DNA from: an uncultured bacterium
GTDB lineage: Bacteria > Planctomycetota > Phycisphaerae > Phycisphaerales > UBA1924
Direction of reading: 5' to 3'
NCBI GenBank assembly: GCA_938003595.1
Contig: CALKYH010000054.1
Coordinates: 1 to 24,979, forward strand
Length of the DNA: 24,979 nucleotides
Within the stretch, counting starts at the first letter, position 1, and every line of letters begins with the position of its first letter. The position numbers were made by a program, and so were the translations under genes. Under the pieces are notes generated by a model. The model worked only from the letters and a program-made list of their open reading frames with translations, was not told where the DNA came from and made no database searches. This document shows positions 7,002-14,731 of this stretch, piece after piece.

Positions 7002-8240
7002 ATGTGCCGTGAGCCGACCTCACACGCCCGCAGCGCCGTCATCGCCGCGATGATCGCGATCCCAACCTTTCTCGCCGCGGGCTGCGGCGCGCCCGCCCGG
7101 CCCGTGCTGACTCACGAGGAGTTCCTGGCGCTGGCTCAGGTTGAGCGCCGAACGCTCATCGAGACGATCTCCGCCGCGAACGACCGGATGCTCGACCGCG
7201 TGGAGCGGCGCGCCGCCGCGTCGAGCGACGGGACGACCACGGTCAACATCCTCGCCCTCTCCGGCGGCGGCAGCAACGGCGCGTTCGGCGCCGGCGTGCT
7301 GGTCGGCTGGGGCCGCGTGACGGACCCGGAATGGGCCCGGCCCGATTTCGATGTGGTGACGGGCGTCAGCACGGGCGCGCAGATTGCGCCCTTCGCGTTC
7401 ATCGGAACGGACGAGCGCTACCAGGAGGTCGAAGACTTCTACCGCAACCCGAAGAAGGACTGGATCCGCGAGCGCGGCCTGCTGTTCTTCCTGCCCTCCA
7501 ATCCCTCGTTCGCCACGATCCCGGGCCTGTCCCGCGATGTGCGCAACGCTGTGGACCGCGAGTTCATCGAGCAGATCGCGGCCCGGTCCAGCGAGGGCAA
7601 GCTGCTGGTCATCAGCGCCACCGACCTGGACTTCGGCCGCCAGCAGGTCTGGGATGTCGGCCTCGAGGCCGAGTACGCCGTGCAGAACGATGATCTGGAA
7701 CGCGTCCCGACGATCATGCTCGCGTCGGCCGCCATCCCGGTCGCCTTCCCGCCGATCGAAATCGATGAGTCGATCTACGCCGACGGCGGCGTGACCGCGA
7801 ATGTGTTCGTCCGCCTCGACCCGCGCAACCCCGAGGCGTTCATCCCGAAATGGAGAGCCGCGAACCCCGGCAAGCCCCTGCCGAGGATCCGCTACTGGAT
7901 CATCGTCAACAACTCGCTGGCGCACATCCCCAAAACCGTGCAGGAACGCTGGCCAGACATCGCCAGCCCGAGCCTGGAGATCTCCGTCCGCTCCGCCACC
8001 GTCGCCGAGATCAACTGGCTCGCGGCGGAGGCGGACTTTGTCAACGCGGCGTACGGCGCCGACATCGAGGTGCGCGTCATCGCGATCCCCGGGGACTGGC
8101 GCCCGCCCGTAACCGGCAGCTTCAAGAAGGAGACCATGGACTCGCTCGCCGATCTGGGCGAGAAGCTGGGCGCCGACCCGGCCTCGTGGCAGGTCTGGGC
8201 GTCCCCCGACGACCTGCCGACGCCCGGAGCCAACCGCTGA
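7002..8240 (+). CDS. Patatin-like phospholipase lipoprotein
   Basis: This 412-residue lipid acyl hydrolase is probably anchored to the envelope. The N-terminus is a lipoprotein signal with lipobox LAAGC (Cys28). The patatin fold is marked by the oxyanion loop SGGGSNGAFG (Gly88-90), the nucleophile elbow GVSTG (Ser123) and the dyad aspartate in YADGGV (Asp261). Length and motif order fit bacterial patatins, which release fatty acids from phospholipids or other acyl esters; the substrate here is unknown. ATG 7002 is preferred over GTG 6972 because the shorter form gives a clean signal peptide and AAAGAG lies 8 bases before it, though that site is weak. It follows the phosphorelay by 177 bp with a possible promoter of its own. 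Part of it (7314-7706) is duplicated at 1743-2135. Confidence 0.9.
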   Translation: MCREPTSHARSAVIAAMIAIPTFLAAGCGAPARPVLTHEEFLALAQVERRTLIETISAANDRMLDRVERRAAASSDGTTTVNILALSGGGSNGAFGAGVLVGWGRVTDPEWARPDFDVVTGVSTGAQIAPFAFIGTDERYQEVEDFYRNPKKDWIRERGLLFFLPSNPSFATIPGLSRDVRNAVDREFIEQIAARSSEGKLLVISATDLDFGRQQVWDVGLEAEYAVQNDDLERVPTIMLASAAIPVAFPPIEIDESIYADGGVTANVFVRLDPRNPEAFIPKWRAANPGKPLPRIRYWIIVNNSLAHIPKTVQERWPDIASPSLEISVRSATVAEINWLAAEADFVNAAYGADIEVRVIAIPGDWRPPVTGSFKKETMDSLADLGEKLGADPASWQVWASPDDLPTPGANR

Positions 8241-8363
8241 TGCACGGCGCGACAGGTAGGATATCTCGCAGTTGATGTGCGGCCGGCCCGACGAGCGCCC
8301 ATCGGCGACGCCGCGACAGCCGATCGTTGTTGAACACGACACCCGATGCGGAGCAACGCCACC

Positions 8364-9698
8364 ATGAGATTGATGCATTCATCCATCCTCGCCTCGCTCG
8401 CGTGCTGCCTGCTCGCGGGAGCGCCCGCCGCCTCGGCGCAGTCCGGCGGTCAGGGTTTCTCAGCGGCCTCGTCGTCGATTCCCGCCTCGACGCTGGACAA
8501 GCTCGTGGCGCCGATCGCGCTCTACCCCGACGCGCTCATCCTGCAGATCATGCAGTGCGCGCAGAGCCCCTATCAGGTGCATCAGGTCAACGAGTGGGTC
8601 CAGCAGAACTCCAGCGTCAAGGGCGTCGCTCTTCAGGAGGCCGCGCAGAAGCAGGGCTTCGATGTCTGCTTCGTGGCGATCGTGCTGTTCCCGCAGGTTC
8701 TGGAGATGATGGACAGCCAGTCCGACTGGACGCGCCAGCTCGGCGCCGCCTTCAACACCGATCGCGACGGGGTGTTCGACTCGATCCAGCGGCTCCGCAA
8801 GGAGGCGCAGTCGGTGGGCAACCTGCAGACCAACGCCCAGCAGACGGTCACGACGCAGGCCGCGCCCGACGGCGCTCAGGTCATCGTCATTCAGCCGACC
8901 AATCCTCAGGTCGTCTATGTGCCGCAGTACAACCCGCAGGTCGTCTACACCCAGCCGGTCGTCTACACCGCTCCCGCCGAAACTACCTACGGCCAGACGG
9001 CCGCCGCGGGCGCCATCGGGTTCGGACTGGGCGTCCTCGTCGGCGCGGCCGCGGACAACGACAGCAACCACTACTACTACGCCTGCGGCGGCTGGGGCTA
9101 CCACGGGCCGCCGCCGCTCTATCGCGGCGGGTGGGACAACTACTACCACGCGCAGGTCAATGTGAACAACAACTACTACAACAACCGTCTCTACGCGCAG
9201 AACCAGTCGACCTACAACCAGCAGAACCGCCAGAACGCCTGGCAGCAGGGCGAGAACACCGCGACCCAGAATCAGCAGAATCGCCAGAACGCCTGGCAAC
9301 AGGGCGAGAACGACGCCAGCCAGAACCAGCAGAACCGCCAGAACGCCTGGCAGCAGGGGCAGAACACCGCAACCCAGAATCAGCAGGACCGCCAGTCCGC
9401 GTGGCAGAACAGCAACAACAGCTTGCAGTCCCAGAGCGACCGCGGCGCCGCCCAGGCGCGCGGCTCCTACCAGGGCATGTCACAGGCCGACTCCCGCGCG
9501 GGCGGCATGAACTCCGGCGCCTTCTCCGGATTCCAGAGCGGCGACACCGAGCGCGCCTCCAGCTCGCGCGGATTCAACAGCATGTCCGGCGGCAGCTACG
9601 GCGGCAGCGGCGGCTTCGGCGGGTTCGACCGCAGCGGCGGCGGCTTCAGCGGAGGCGGCGGCGGCCGCAGCTTCGGCGGCTTCGGCGGTCGGCGCTGA
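8364..9698 (+). CDS. DUF3300 exported protein with Gln/Asn-rich repeats
   Basis: This is a 444-residue exported protein of unknown biochemical role. The signal peptide ends near ASA-QS (about 27). Residues ~45-250 match the DUF3300 pattern: LDKLVAPIALYPDALILQIM, then alternating hydrophobic and Gln-rich helices, a PTNPQVVYVPQYNPQVVY stretch, and a Gly/Ala-rich hydrophobic segment that could insert in a membrane (AAGAIGFGLGVLVGAA). The C-terminal third is low complexity. It begins with tandem 18-residue NQQNRQNAWQQGENTAT units and ends with a Ser/Gly/Phe-rich tail. ATG 8364 is preferred to ATG 8346 because GGAG (8350-8353) lies 10 bases upstream and the shorter N-terminus is a cleaner signal. 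It is first in an apparent operon with DUF2950 and porin genes; DUF3300 and DUF2950 genes are, to my knowledge, often neighbours. Confidence 0.82.
   Translation: MRLMHSSILASLACCLLAGAPAASAQSGGQGFSAASSSIPASTLDKLVAPIALYPDALILQIMQCAQSPYQVHQVNEWVQQNSSVKGVALQEAAQKQGFDVCFVAIVLFPQVLEMMDSQSDWTRQLGAAFNTDRDGVFDSIQRLRKEAQSVGNLQTNAQQTVTTQAAPDGAQVIVIQPTNPQVVYVPQYNPQVVYTQPVVYTAPAETTYGQTAAAGAIGFGLGVLVGAAADNDSNHYYYACGGWGYHGPPPLYRGGWDNYYHAQVNVNNNYYNNRLYAQNQSTYNQQNRQNAWQQGENTATQNQQNRQNAWQQGENDASQNQQNRQNAWQQGQNTATQNQQDRQSAWQNSNNSLQSQSDRGAAQARGSYQGMSQADSRAGGMNSGAFSGFQSGDTERASSSRGFNSMSGGSYGGSGGFGGFDRSGGGFSGGGGGRSFGGFGGRR
9216..9413 (+). repeat. In-frame 54-bp tandem repeat, about 3.7 units
   Basis: Units start at 9216, 9270, 9324 and 9378, each encoding 18 residues of the form NQQNRQNAWQQGENTATQ. 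The fourth is partial and diverged (NQQDRQSAW). Copies differ at third positions as well as in a few residues, so the array is not brand new. Unit number may vary between strains. Confidence 0.85.
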
Positions 9699-9753
9699 TC
9701 GCACTCACACTCTGGCCTCGCTCGCAGACACAACCTCAGGAGCTTCGATCACC

Positions 9754-10713
9754 ATGCTCACCCTGATCCAGAATCCGGCGCGCGTCCTGCGGCGAGTCGC
9801 CGCGGGCGCCCTGGTCGTCGGCGCGGCGCTCCTCTCGGGCTGCGCCTCGGACTTCTCGAACTACGACAACCAGACGACTTTCGCCAGCCCCGAGAAGGCC
9901 GTGAACGCCCTCGTCGACGCCGCGAAGGCCGACGATGTGCCGCGCCTCAAGTCCATCTTCGGCGACCACGCCGAGCTTGTCCTCTCCTCCGGCGATCCCG
10001 TCGCCGATCGGCAGAACCGCGAGGTCTTCACCGTCGCCGCCCAGCAGGGCTGGAAACTGGAGCGCCTGAGCGCCGACGCGCGGGGCCTGGTCCTGGGCTA
10101 CGACAACTGGCCGTTCCCGATCCCCGTCGTCAAGGACAGCCGCGGCTGGTGGTTCAACACCGAGGCCGGCTGGCTGGAGGTCGTCGCCCGCCGCATCGGC
10201 CGCAACGAGCTCGCGACGATCGGTTCGCTGCAGGCCTATGTCATCGCGCAGCGCGAGTACGCCAGCGAGGGCCACGATGGTCGTCCGGCGGGGCTCTACG
10301 CCCAACGCGTGCGCAGCCAGCCCGGTCGACAGGATGGGCTCTACTGGCCGGTCAACAGCCCGGGCGAGCGCCCCAGCCCGCTCAGCGAACTCGCCGCGCA
10401 GGCGACGGCGGACGGCTACGGACAGCAGCTCAACGCCGCGCCGGCGCCGTTCCACGGCTACATCTACCGCATCCTCACCGAACAGGGCCCCGATGCGCCC
10501 GGCGGCGCGATGAACTACATGAACGGCGCCGACATGACCGGCGGCTTCGCGATGATCGCCACGCCCGCCGTGTACGGCAAGAGCGGCGTCATGACCTTCA
10601 TGGTCGGTCCCGGCGGCGTGGTCTATGAATCGGACCTCGGCGACAACACCGCCGCCGCCGCCGCCGCGATCACCTCGTTCAACCCCGACAGCCGCTGGTC
10701 TGTCGTCGATTGA
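9754..10713 (+). CDS. DUF2950 lipoprotein
   Basis: This 319-residue lipoprotein has lipobox LLSGC (Cys about 30). The body matches the DUF2950 pattern. An N-terminal helical part begins FASPEKAVNALVDAAKADD. A middle part includes GWWFNTEAG and repeated aromatic residues. The C-terminal half has GYIYRILTEQGPDAPGGAMNYM, then GGFAMIATPAVYGKSGVMTFMV and GVVYESDLG. Function is not established for the family; its regular pairing with DUF3300 suggests a shared envelope task. ATG 9754 follows AGGAG (9738-9742) by 11 bases. It lies 55 bp after the DUF3300 gene and 58 bp before the porin gene, all on one strand, so one transcript is likely. Confidence 0.85.
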   Translation: MLTLIQNPARVLRRVAAGALVVGAALLSGCASDFSNYDNQTTFASPEKAVNALVDAAKADDVPRLKSIFGDHAELVLSSGDPVADRQNREVFTVAAQQGWKLERLSADARGLVLGYDNWPFPIPVVKDSRGWWFNTEAGWLEVVARRIGRNELATIGSLQAYVIAQREYASEGHDGRPAGLYAQRVRSQPGRQDGLYWPVNSPGERPSPLSELAAQATADGYGQQLNAAPAPFHGYIYRILTEQGPDAPGGAMNYMNGADMTGGFAMIATPAVYGKSGVMTFMVGPGGVVYESDLGDNTAAAAAAITSFNPDSRWSVVD

Positions 10714-10771
10714 TCGACGCCGACCTCGCTCCGCTCCGCGTTTTCGCGCCCGCCTCGCAAGGACCAAGCCC

Positions 10772-12193
10772 ATGCCCACCGCCTCGACCGCCGCTCGTCG
10801 TCGCCTCGCGATCGCCGCGCTCCTGATCGCGACGCCCGCCTTCGCTCAGAGCGGCGACGCCTCCGCCGACGCCTCCAAGCCCGCGACCACCGGCGACCCC
10901 GCCCCGGCTGTCGGCGGTCACGCCGCGACCGAAGCCCCCGCCGGCGTCGTGCCCCTCGCGGACTACACCGGCGACTTCTGGACCCGCAGCGCGGTCCTGG
11001 GCGACCTGGGCGGCGCCCGCACCGACCTTGCAGAGATGGGCATCCAGTTCAATGTCGACTGGACCAACACCCTCCAGTCCGTCGTGGACGGCGGGCGCGA
11101 TCAGACCACCAAGATCGGCGGCACGGCGGACTTCAACATCACCTTCGACCTCATGCGGATGAAGCTGCTGCCCGGCGCCTTCGTCAAGTTCCGGGGCGAG
11201 TCCCGCTACGGCGAGTCCGTCAACGGCGACACCGGCACGCTGCTGCCGGTGTCCAGCGACATGCTCTTCCCGCTCACCAGCGAGCTCAACGAGGGCGTGC
11301 CCTTCGACATCACCAACCTCACCTACTACCAGTTCCTCTCCGACCACTTCGCCATCCTCGCCGGCAAGTTCGACACGCTCGACGGCGACCCCAACGAGTT
11401 TGCTTCCGGCCGCGGGCTCACGCAGTTCCAGAATCTCAACTTCGTCTTCAACGCGGTGCCCCTGCTCACCGTCCCCTACGACGTCCTGGGCGCCGGCGTG
11501 ATCATCATGCCGAACAAGTGGATCACGATCATCTCCAATGTCTTCACGACGACCGATGTGTCATCCGTTTCGGGCTTCAGCGACCTCGACAACGGCCTGA
11601 CCTGGGCCACCGAGGCGAACTTCCAGTACCGCCTCGGCCGCCTCCCCGGCGGATTCAACATCGGCGGCACCTACGCCTTCGACAACGACTTCAAGACCGT
11701 CAACCGCCGCTACACCTTCGAGCCCGGCCAGGGCGTCGTGGTCCCGCCGGATCAGAATGACTCCTGGTCGGTCTACCTCAGCGGCTGGCAATACCTCTTC
11801 GCCGAGGACGACGGCCGCGGCGACGAGCCCCTCGACCCCGAAAACCGCATCCCGGACCTCAAGGGCCTCGGCGTCTTCGCCCGGCTCGGCTTCGCGGACC
11901 AGGACACGAACCCTATCCAGGTCGCCTTCAGCGTGGGCCTGGGCGGGCGCGGCGCCATCCCCGGACGCGACAACGACATCTTCGGCGTCGGCTACTTCTA
12001 CAACGACGCGCAGGAGAATCGACTCCAGACGATCCTCAATCTCAAGAGCTACGGCCAGGGCTTTGAGGCGTTCTACAGCGTCGCCATCACCCCCGCCATG
12101 CACCTGACCTTCGACCTGCAGGTCGTCGAGCCCGTGTCGAACAACCTCGACACCGCCGTCATCCTCGGCGGCCGCTTCCTCGTGCACTTCTGA
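10772..12193 (+). CDS. OprB-family carbohydrate porin
   Basis: This 473-residue outer-membrane beta-barrel begins with a signal peptide ending at TPAFA-QS. A flexible Ala/Pro/Asp-rich segment follows (to about residue 65). The rest alternates short amphipathic strands, with OprB-like landmarks: FNVDWTNTLQSVVDGG near the start, LAGKFDTLDGDPNEFASG, NFVFNAVPLLTVPYDVLGAG, and a C-terminal strand ending in Phe (GGRFLVHF), the usual barrel-assembly signal. OprB proteins pass sugars and small solutes across the outer membrane. ATG 10772 follows AAGGA by 8 bases; an upstream open extension to 10625 overlaps the DUF2950 gene and is not credible. Placement after DUF3300 and DUF2950 suggests these lipoprotein/exported partners act with the porin. 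It converges on the desaturase gene with only 30 bp between and no visible terminator. Confidence 0.87.
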   Translation: MPTASTAARRRLAIAALLIATPAFAQSGDASADASKPATTGDPAPAVGGHAATEAPAGVVPLADYTGDFWTRSAVLGDLGGARTDLAEMGIQFNVDWTNTLQSVVDGGRDQTTKIGGTADFNITFDLMRMKLLPGAFVKFRGESRYGESVNGDTGTLLPVSSDMLFPLTSELNEGVPFDITNLTYYQFLSDHFAILAGKFDTLDGDPNEFASGRGLTQFQNLNFVFNAVPLLTVPYDVLGAGVIIMPNKWITIISNVFTTTDVSSVSGFSDLDNGLTWATEANFQYRLGRLPGGFNIGGTYAFDNDFKTVNRRYTFEPGQGVVVPPDQNDSWSVYLSGWQYLFAEDDGRGDEPLDPENRIPDLKGLGVFARLGFADQDTNPIQVAFSVGLGGRGAIPGRDNDIFGVGYFYNDAQENRLQTILNLKSYGQGFEAFYSVAITPAMHLTFDLQVVEPVSNNLDTAVILGGRFLVHF

Positions 12194-12223
12194 TCGGTCG
12201 GGCCCCCGGCGAACGACGCGGCC

Positions 12224-13246
12224 TCAGCTCGAAGCCGTCGCCTCGACCTCGGCGATCTCGAACGGCTTGGGCTCGCCCGCGTCCACGCCGATCAGGGCCG
12301 TCTCCGGCGCGTCGGGGCGCCGGTGGCGATGGCGCTGGTCCCGGGGCCGGATGACATTCGTCGCCAGCCCCACCATCTCCAGCAGACGAAGCTCGTAGTA
12401 GGTGATGTCCAGCTCCCACCACCGACGCTGGTTGGACCCGCTGGCCGGGTCATGATGGTGGTTGTTGTGCCAGCCCTCGCCCACAGTGAGAATCGCCACC
12501 AGCCAGTTGTTCCGGCTGTGGTCGCCCGTCTCGTAGTTCTGATAACCGAACAGGTGCGTGAGCGAGTTCACCGACCAGGTGATGTGCCACACCGCCACCG
12601 TCCGCACGAACACGCCCCAGACCAGCAGGCTCAGCCCGAACCGCAGGCCCTCCGCCGCGCCGCCCACGGCCGCCCCGATCCCGAAGCCGACGGCGAAGAA
12701 CAGCAGCGCGTGCGCCGCGTAGACCCACAGCGCCAGGAAGCCCTTCTCGAGCCGCATGTAGAACGGGTCCTTGAAGATGTCCGGCGCGAACTTGCGGTAG
12801 GTCTCCATGCACTGCGTGCGGCGATTGTGGATGATCAGCCACCCGATATGCGACCACAGGAAGTTCACCAGCGGGCTGTGCGGATCGGGCTGCTCGTCGG
12901 AGTGGTTGTGATGAAACCGGTGCGTCGCCACCCAGCGACCCGGCGTGTCCTGCATGCAGCACAGCGCCATGATCACGAAGAACCGCTCCAGCCAGCGCGG
13001 CACCCGCGCGCTGCGGTGCGAGAGCAGCCGGTGGTAGCACAGGTTGATCGCCTGCCCGAAGACATGCACCCCGACGATCATCACGATCAGGCCGGTCCAG
13101 CTGAACAGCCACGGGACGACCGCCGCCAGCGCCAGGGCGTGGATCAGGGCGATCGTCACGGCGTAGGTCCAGCAGACCTGCCCTCGAACCACCGTGTCGG
13201 GCAGGGGAAGTCGATCGTCGGCGGTGATGACGGGGTGCGTGGTCAA
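12224..13246 (-). CDS. Membrane fatty acid desaturase (delta-9 type)
   Basis: This 340-residue integral membrane di-iron desaturase introduces a double bond into acyl chains. The three histidine boxes of the SCD/DesC class are present in order: HRLLSH, HRFHHNH and HNNHH (within GEGWHNNHHH). Hydrophobic segments flank them, including an Ala/Gly-rich pair around the second half. The start is uncertain. The frame stays open far upstream, antisense to the M20 gene, but TTG 13246 has AGGA 9 bases before it and gives a normal-length protein (TTHPVITADDRLPLP...). A GTG a little downstream is an alternative. It lies 122 bp after the M20 gene on the same strand, so co-transcription is possible but not obvious. 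Confidence 0.9.
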   Translation of the reverse strand: MTTHPVITADDRLPLPDTVVRGQVCWTYAVTIALIHALALAAVVPWLFSWTGLIVMIVGVHVFGQAINLCYHRLLSHRSARVPRWLERFFVIMALCCMQDTPGRWVATHRFHHNHSDEQPDPHSPLVNFLWSHIGWLIIHNRRTQCMETYRKFAPDIFKDPFYMRLEKGFLALWVYAAHALLFFAVGFGIGAAVGGAAEGLRFGLSLLVWGVFVRTVAVWHITWSVNSLTHLFGYQNYETGDHSRNNWLVAILTVGEGWHNNHHHDPASGSNQRRWWELDITYYELRLLEMVGLATNVIRPRDQRHRHRRPDAPETALIGVDAGEPKPFEIAEVEATASS

Positions 13247-13368
13247 CTGCGTCCATCCTAGACGAGCCGGGCCCGCGCCAACGCCCGCGCCGGCCGCGAA
13301 GCGTGCCCCTGCGCCCGCAACCCGCGGCGACCCCTCTTTTTTGCGGCCGATTCGCCGCTCGCCGAGCG

Positions 13369-14709
13369 TCAACGGCCCGCGCGGGGCGGACCCAGAAGCT
13401 CCAGCGCCGACAGCGTGAACGCCGCGACCGCCGTGCGCAGCGTCGGCTCCGGATCGGGGGCGAACCCCGAGTTGTGGGGCCCGGGGATCGACTCCACCGC
13501 GTCCGCGGCCGCGGCCTTCGCGTACGCCGCCGGGTTCACCGCGCCGATGCGCAGCTGAATCCCCGGCGCGTTCGCCACGCGCCCGTACACGCCGAAGTCC
13601 TCCGAGGTCGTCGCCGGGTCCATCGTCACCACGCTCGCCTCGCCCAACGTGCGCTGCAGCGCCGACATGAGCCGCGCCGACAGCTCCGGATCGTTCACCA
13701 CCACCTCCGCGTACTCGTCGCGCACCACCACCTCCGGCGGGGTCGTCGCGCCGGCCGCCGCGGCCTCGGCGATCGCGATCCGCTCGATCGCCTCCAGCAG
13801 GTGCTTCTGCACCTCCGGCTTGTACGACCGCACCGTCAACTCCAGCTTCGCCGTGTCCGGGATGATGTTCCGCTTCGTGCCCGCGTGGAAACTGCCCACC
13901 GTGATGACCGCCGGGTCCAGCGGGTTCACCTCGCGCGAGACCACCGCCTGCAGCGTGACGACCGTCCGCGCCGCCATCAGCACCGGATCGATCGCCCGGT
14001 GCGGCGCCGCGCCGTGACCGCCCTTGCCGTGGAACACGATGTCCACCGCGTTCGACGCCGCGGACGCAGGCCCCGAGATCACGCCGATCTGCCCCGCCGG
14101 GATGAGGTTCGTCACATGCAGCCCGACCACGAAGTCCGGCTCGGGCACGCGGTCGAACAGCCCATCCTCCACCATCATCCGCGCCCCCAGCACCACCTCC
14201 TCGGCCGGCTGACCCACCATCACGAGCGTGCCGCTCCACAGGTCCTTCCGCTCCGCCAGCAGCGCCGCGGCGCCGACCCACGACGCCATGTGCGCATCGT
14301 GCCCGCACGCGTGCATCGCCGGCACGACCTCGCCCGCGTCGTTCACCGCCGTCGCCGTGCTCGCGTACGGCAGGCCCGTCAGCTCCTTCATGGGCAGGGC
14401 GTCCATGTCCGTCCGCAGGAGCACGGTCGGACCGTCGCCGTTCCGCAGCACGCCGACCACGCCGTGCCCGCCGATCCCCTCGATGACCTCGTAGCCCAGC
14501 TTGCGCAGCTCGGCCGCCATCTTCGCGCTGGTCTTCTCCTCCTGCAGCGAGATCTCCGGGGTCTTGTGCAGGTCGATGTACAGCGCCTCCAGCGCCGGGT
14601 ACCGCGCGTCCAGCCCCGCGAGCGCCTCCGGCGGCGCCGCGTGAGCGCTCCCGCAGCAGACGCCCGCCAGAGTCATCGCCAGAACGCTCCCGCGCATCAG
14701 CCGTGCCAT
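13369..14709 (-). CDS. Exported M20-family amidohydrolase/peptidase
   Basis: This 446-residue zinc hydrolase of the M20D group (hippurate hydrolase, N-acyl amino acid amidohydrolase, IAA-amino acid hydrolase) cleaves N-acyl or amide bonds of amino acid conjugates. The signal peptide ends near SAHA-AP (about 24). Metal and catalytic motifs are visible: RTDMDALPM, HACGHDAHM (Cys and His ligands), GQPAEE (general base and ligand), GLHV, and a late His in GPHNSGF. The lid dimerisation domain (VFHGKGGHGAAPHRAIDPV) is intact, so the enzyme looks active. ATG 14709 follows AAGGAG by 8 bases. It is 22 bp downstream of the ligand-less amidohydrolase, third in a probable operon, which points to stepwise breakdown of amide compounds outside the cytoplasm. 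Confidence 0.9.
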   Translation of the reverse strand: MARLMRGSVLAMTLAGVCCGSAHAAPPEALAGLDARYPALEALYIDLHKTPEISLQEEKTSAKMAAELRKLGYEVIEGIGGHGVVGVLRNGDGPTVLLRTDMDALPMKELTGLPYASTATAVNDAGEVVPAMHACGHDAHMASWVGAAALLAERKDLWSGTLVMVGQPAEEVVLGARMMVEDGLFDRVPEPDFVVGLHVTNLIPAGQIGVISGPASAASNAVDIVFHGKGGHGAAPHRAIDPVLMAARTVVTLQAVVSREVNPLDPAVITVGSFHAGTKRNIIPDTAKLELTVRSYKPEVQKHLLEAIERIAIAEAAAAGATTPPEVVVRDEYAEVVVNDPELSARLMSALQRTLGEASVVTMDPATTSEDFGVYGRVANAPGIQLRIGAVNPAAYAKAAAADAVESIPGPHNSGFAPDPEPTLRTAVAAFTLSALELLGPPRAGR

Positions 14710-14731
14710 CGTCCCGTCTCCTTGAACCGTG

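Noticed and set aside
9216..9413. CRISPR array
   Set aside because: The 54-bp repeats are contiguous, in frame and coding, with no spacers.
12194..12223. Shared terminator between convergent porin and desaturase genes
   Set aside because: The 30-bp gap contains no convincing stem-loop or T tract.
13247..14308. Upstream extension of the desaturase frame
   Set aside because: The 354 extra codons are antisense to the well-supported M20 gene and are Gly/Arg-rich without family similarity.
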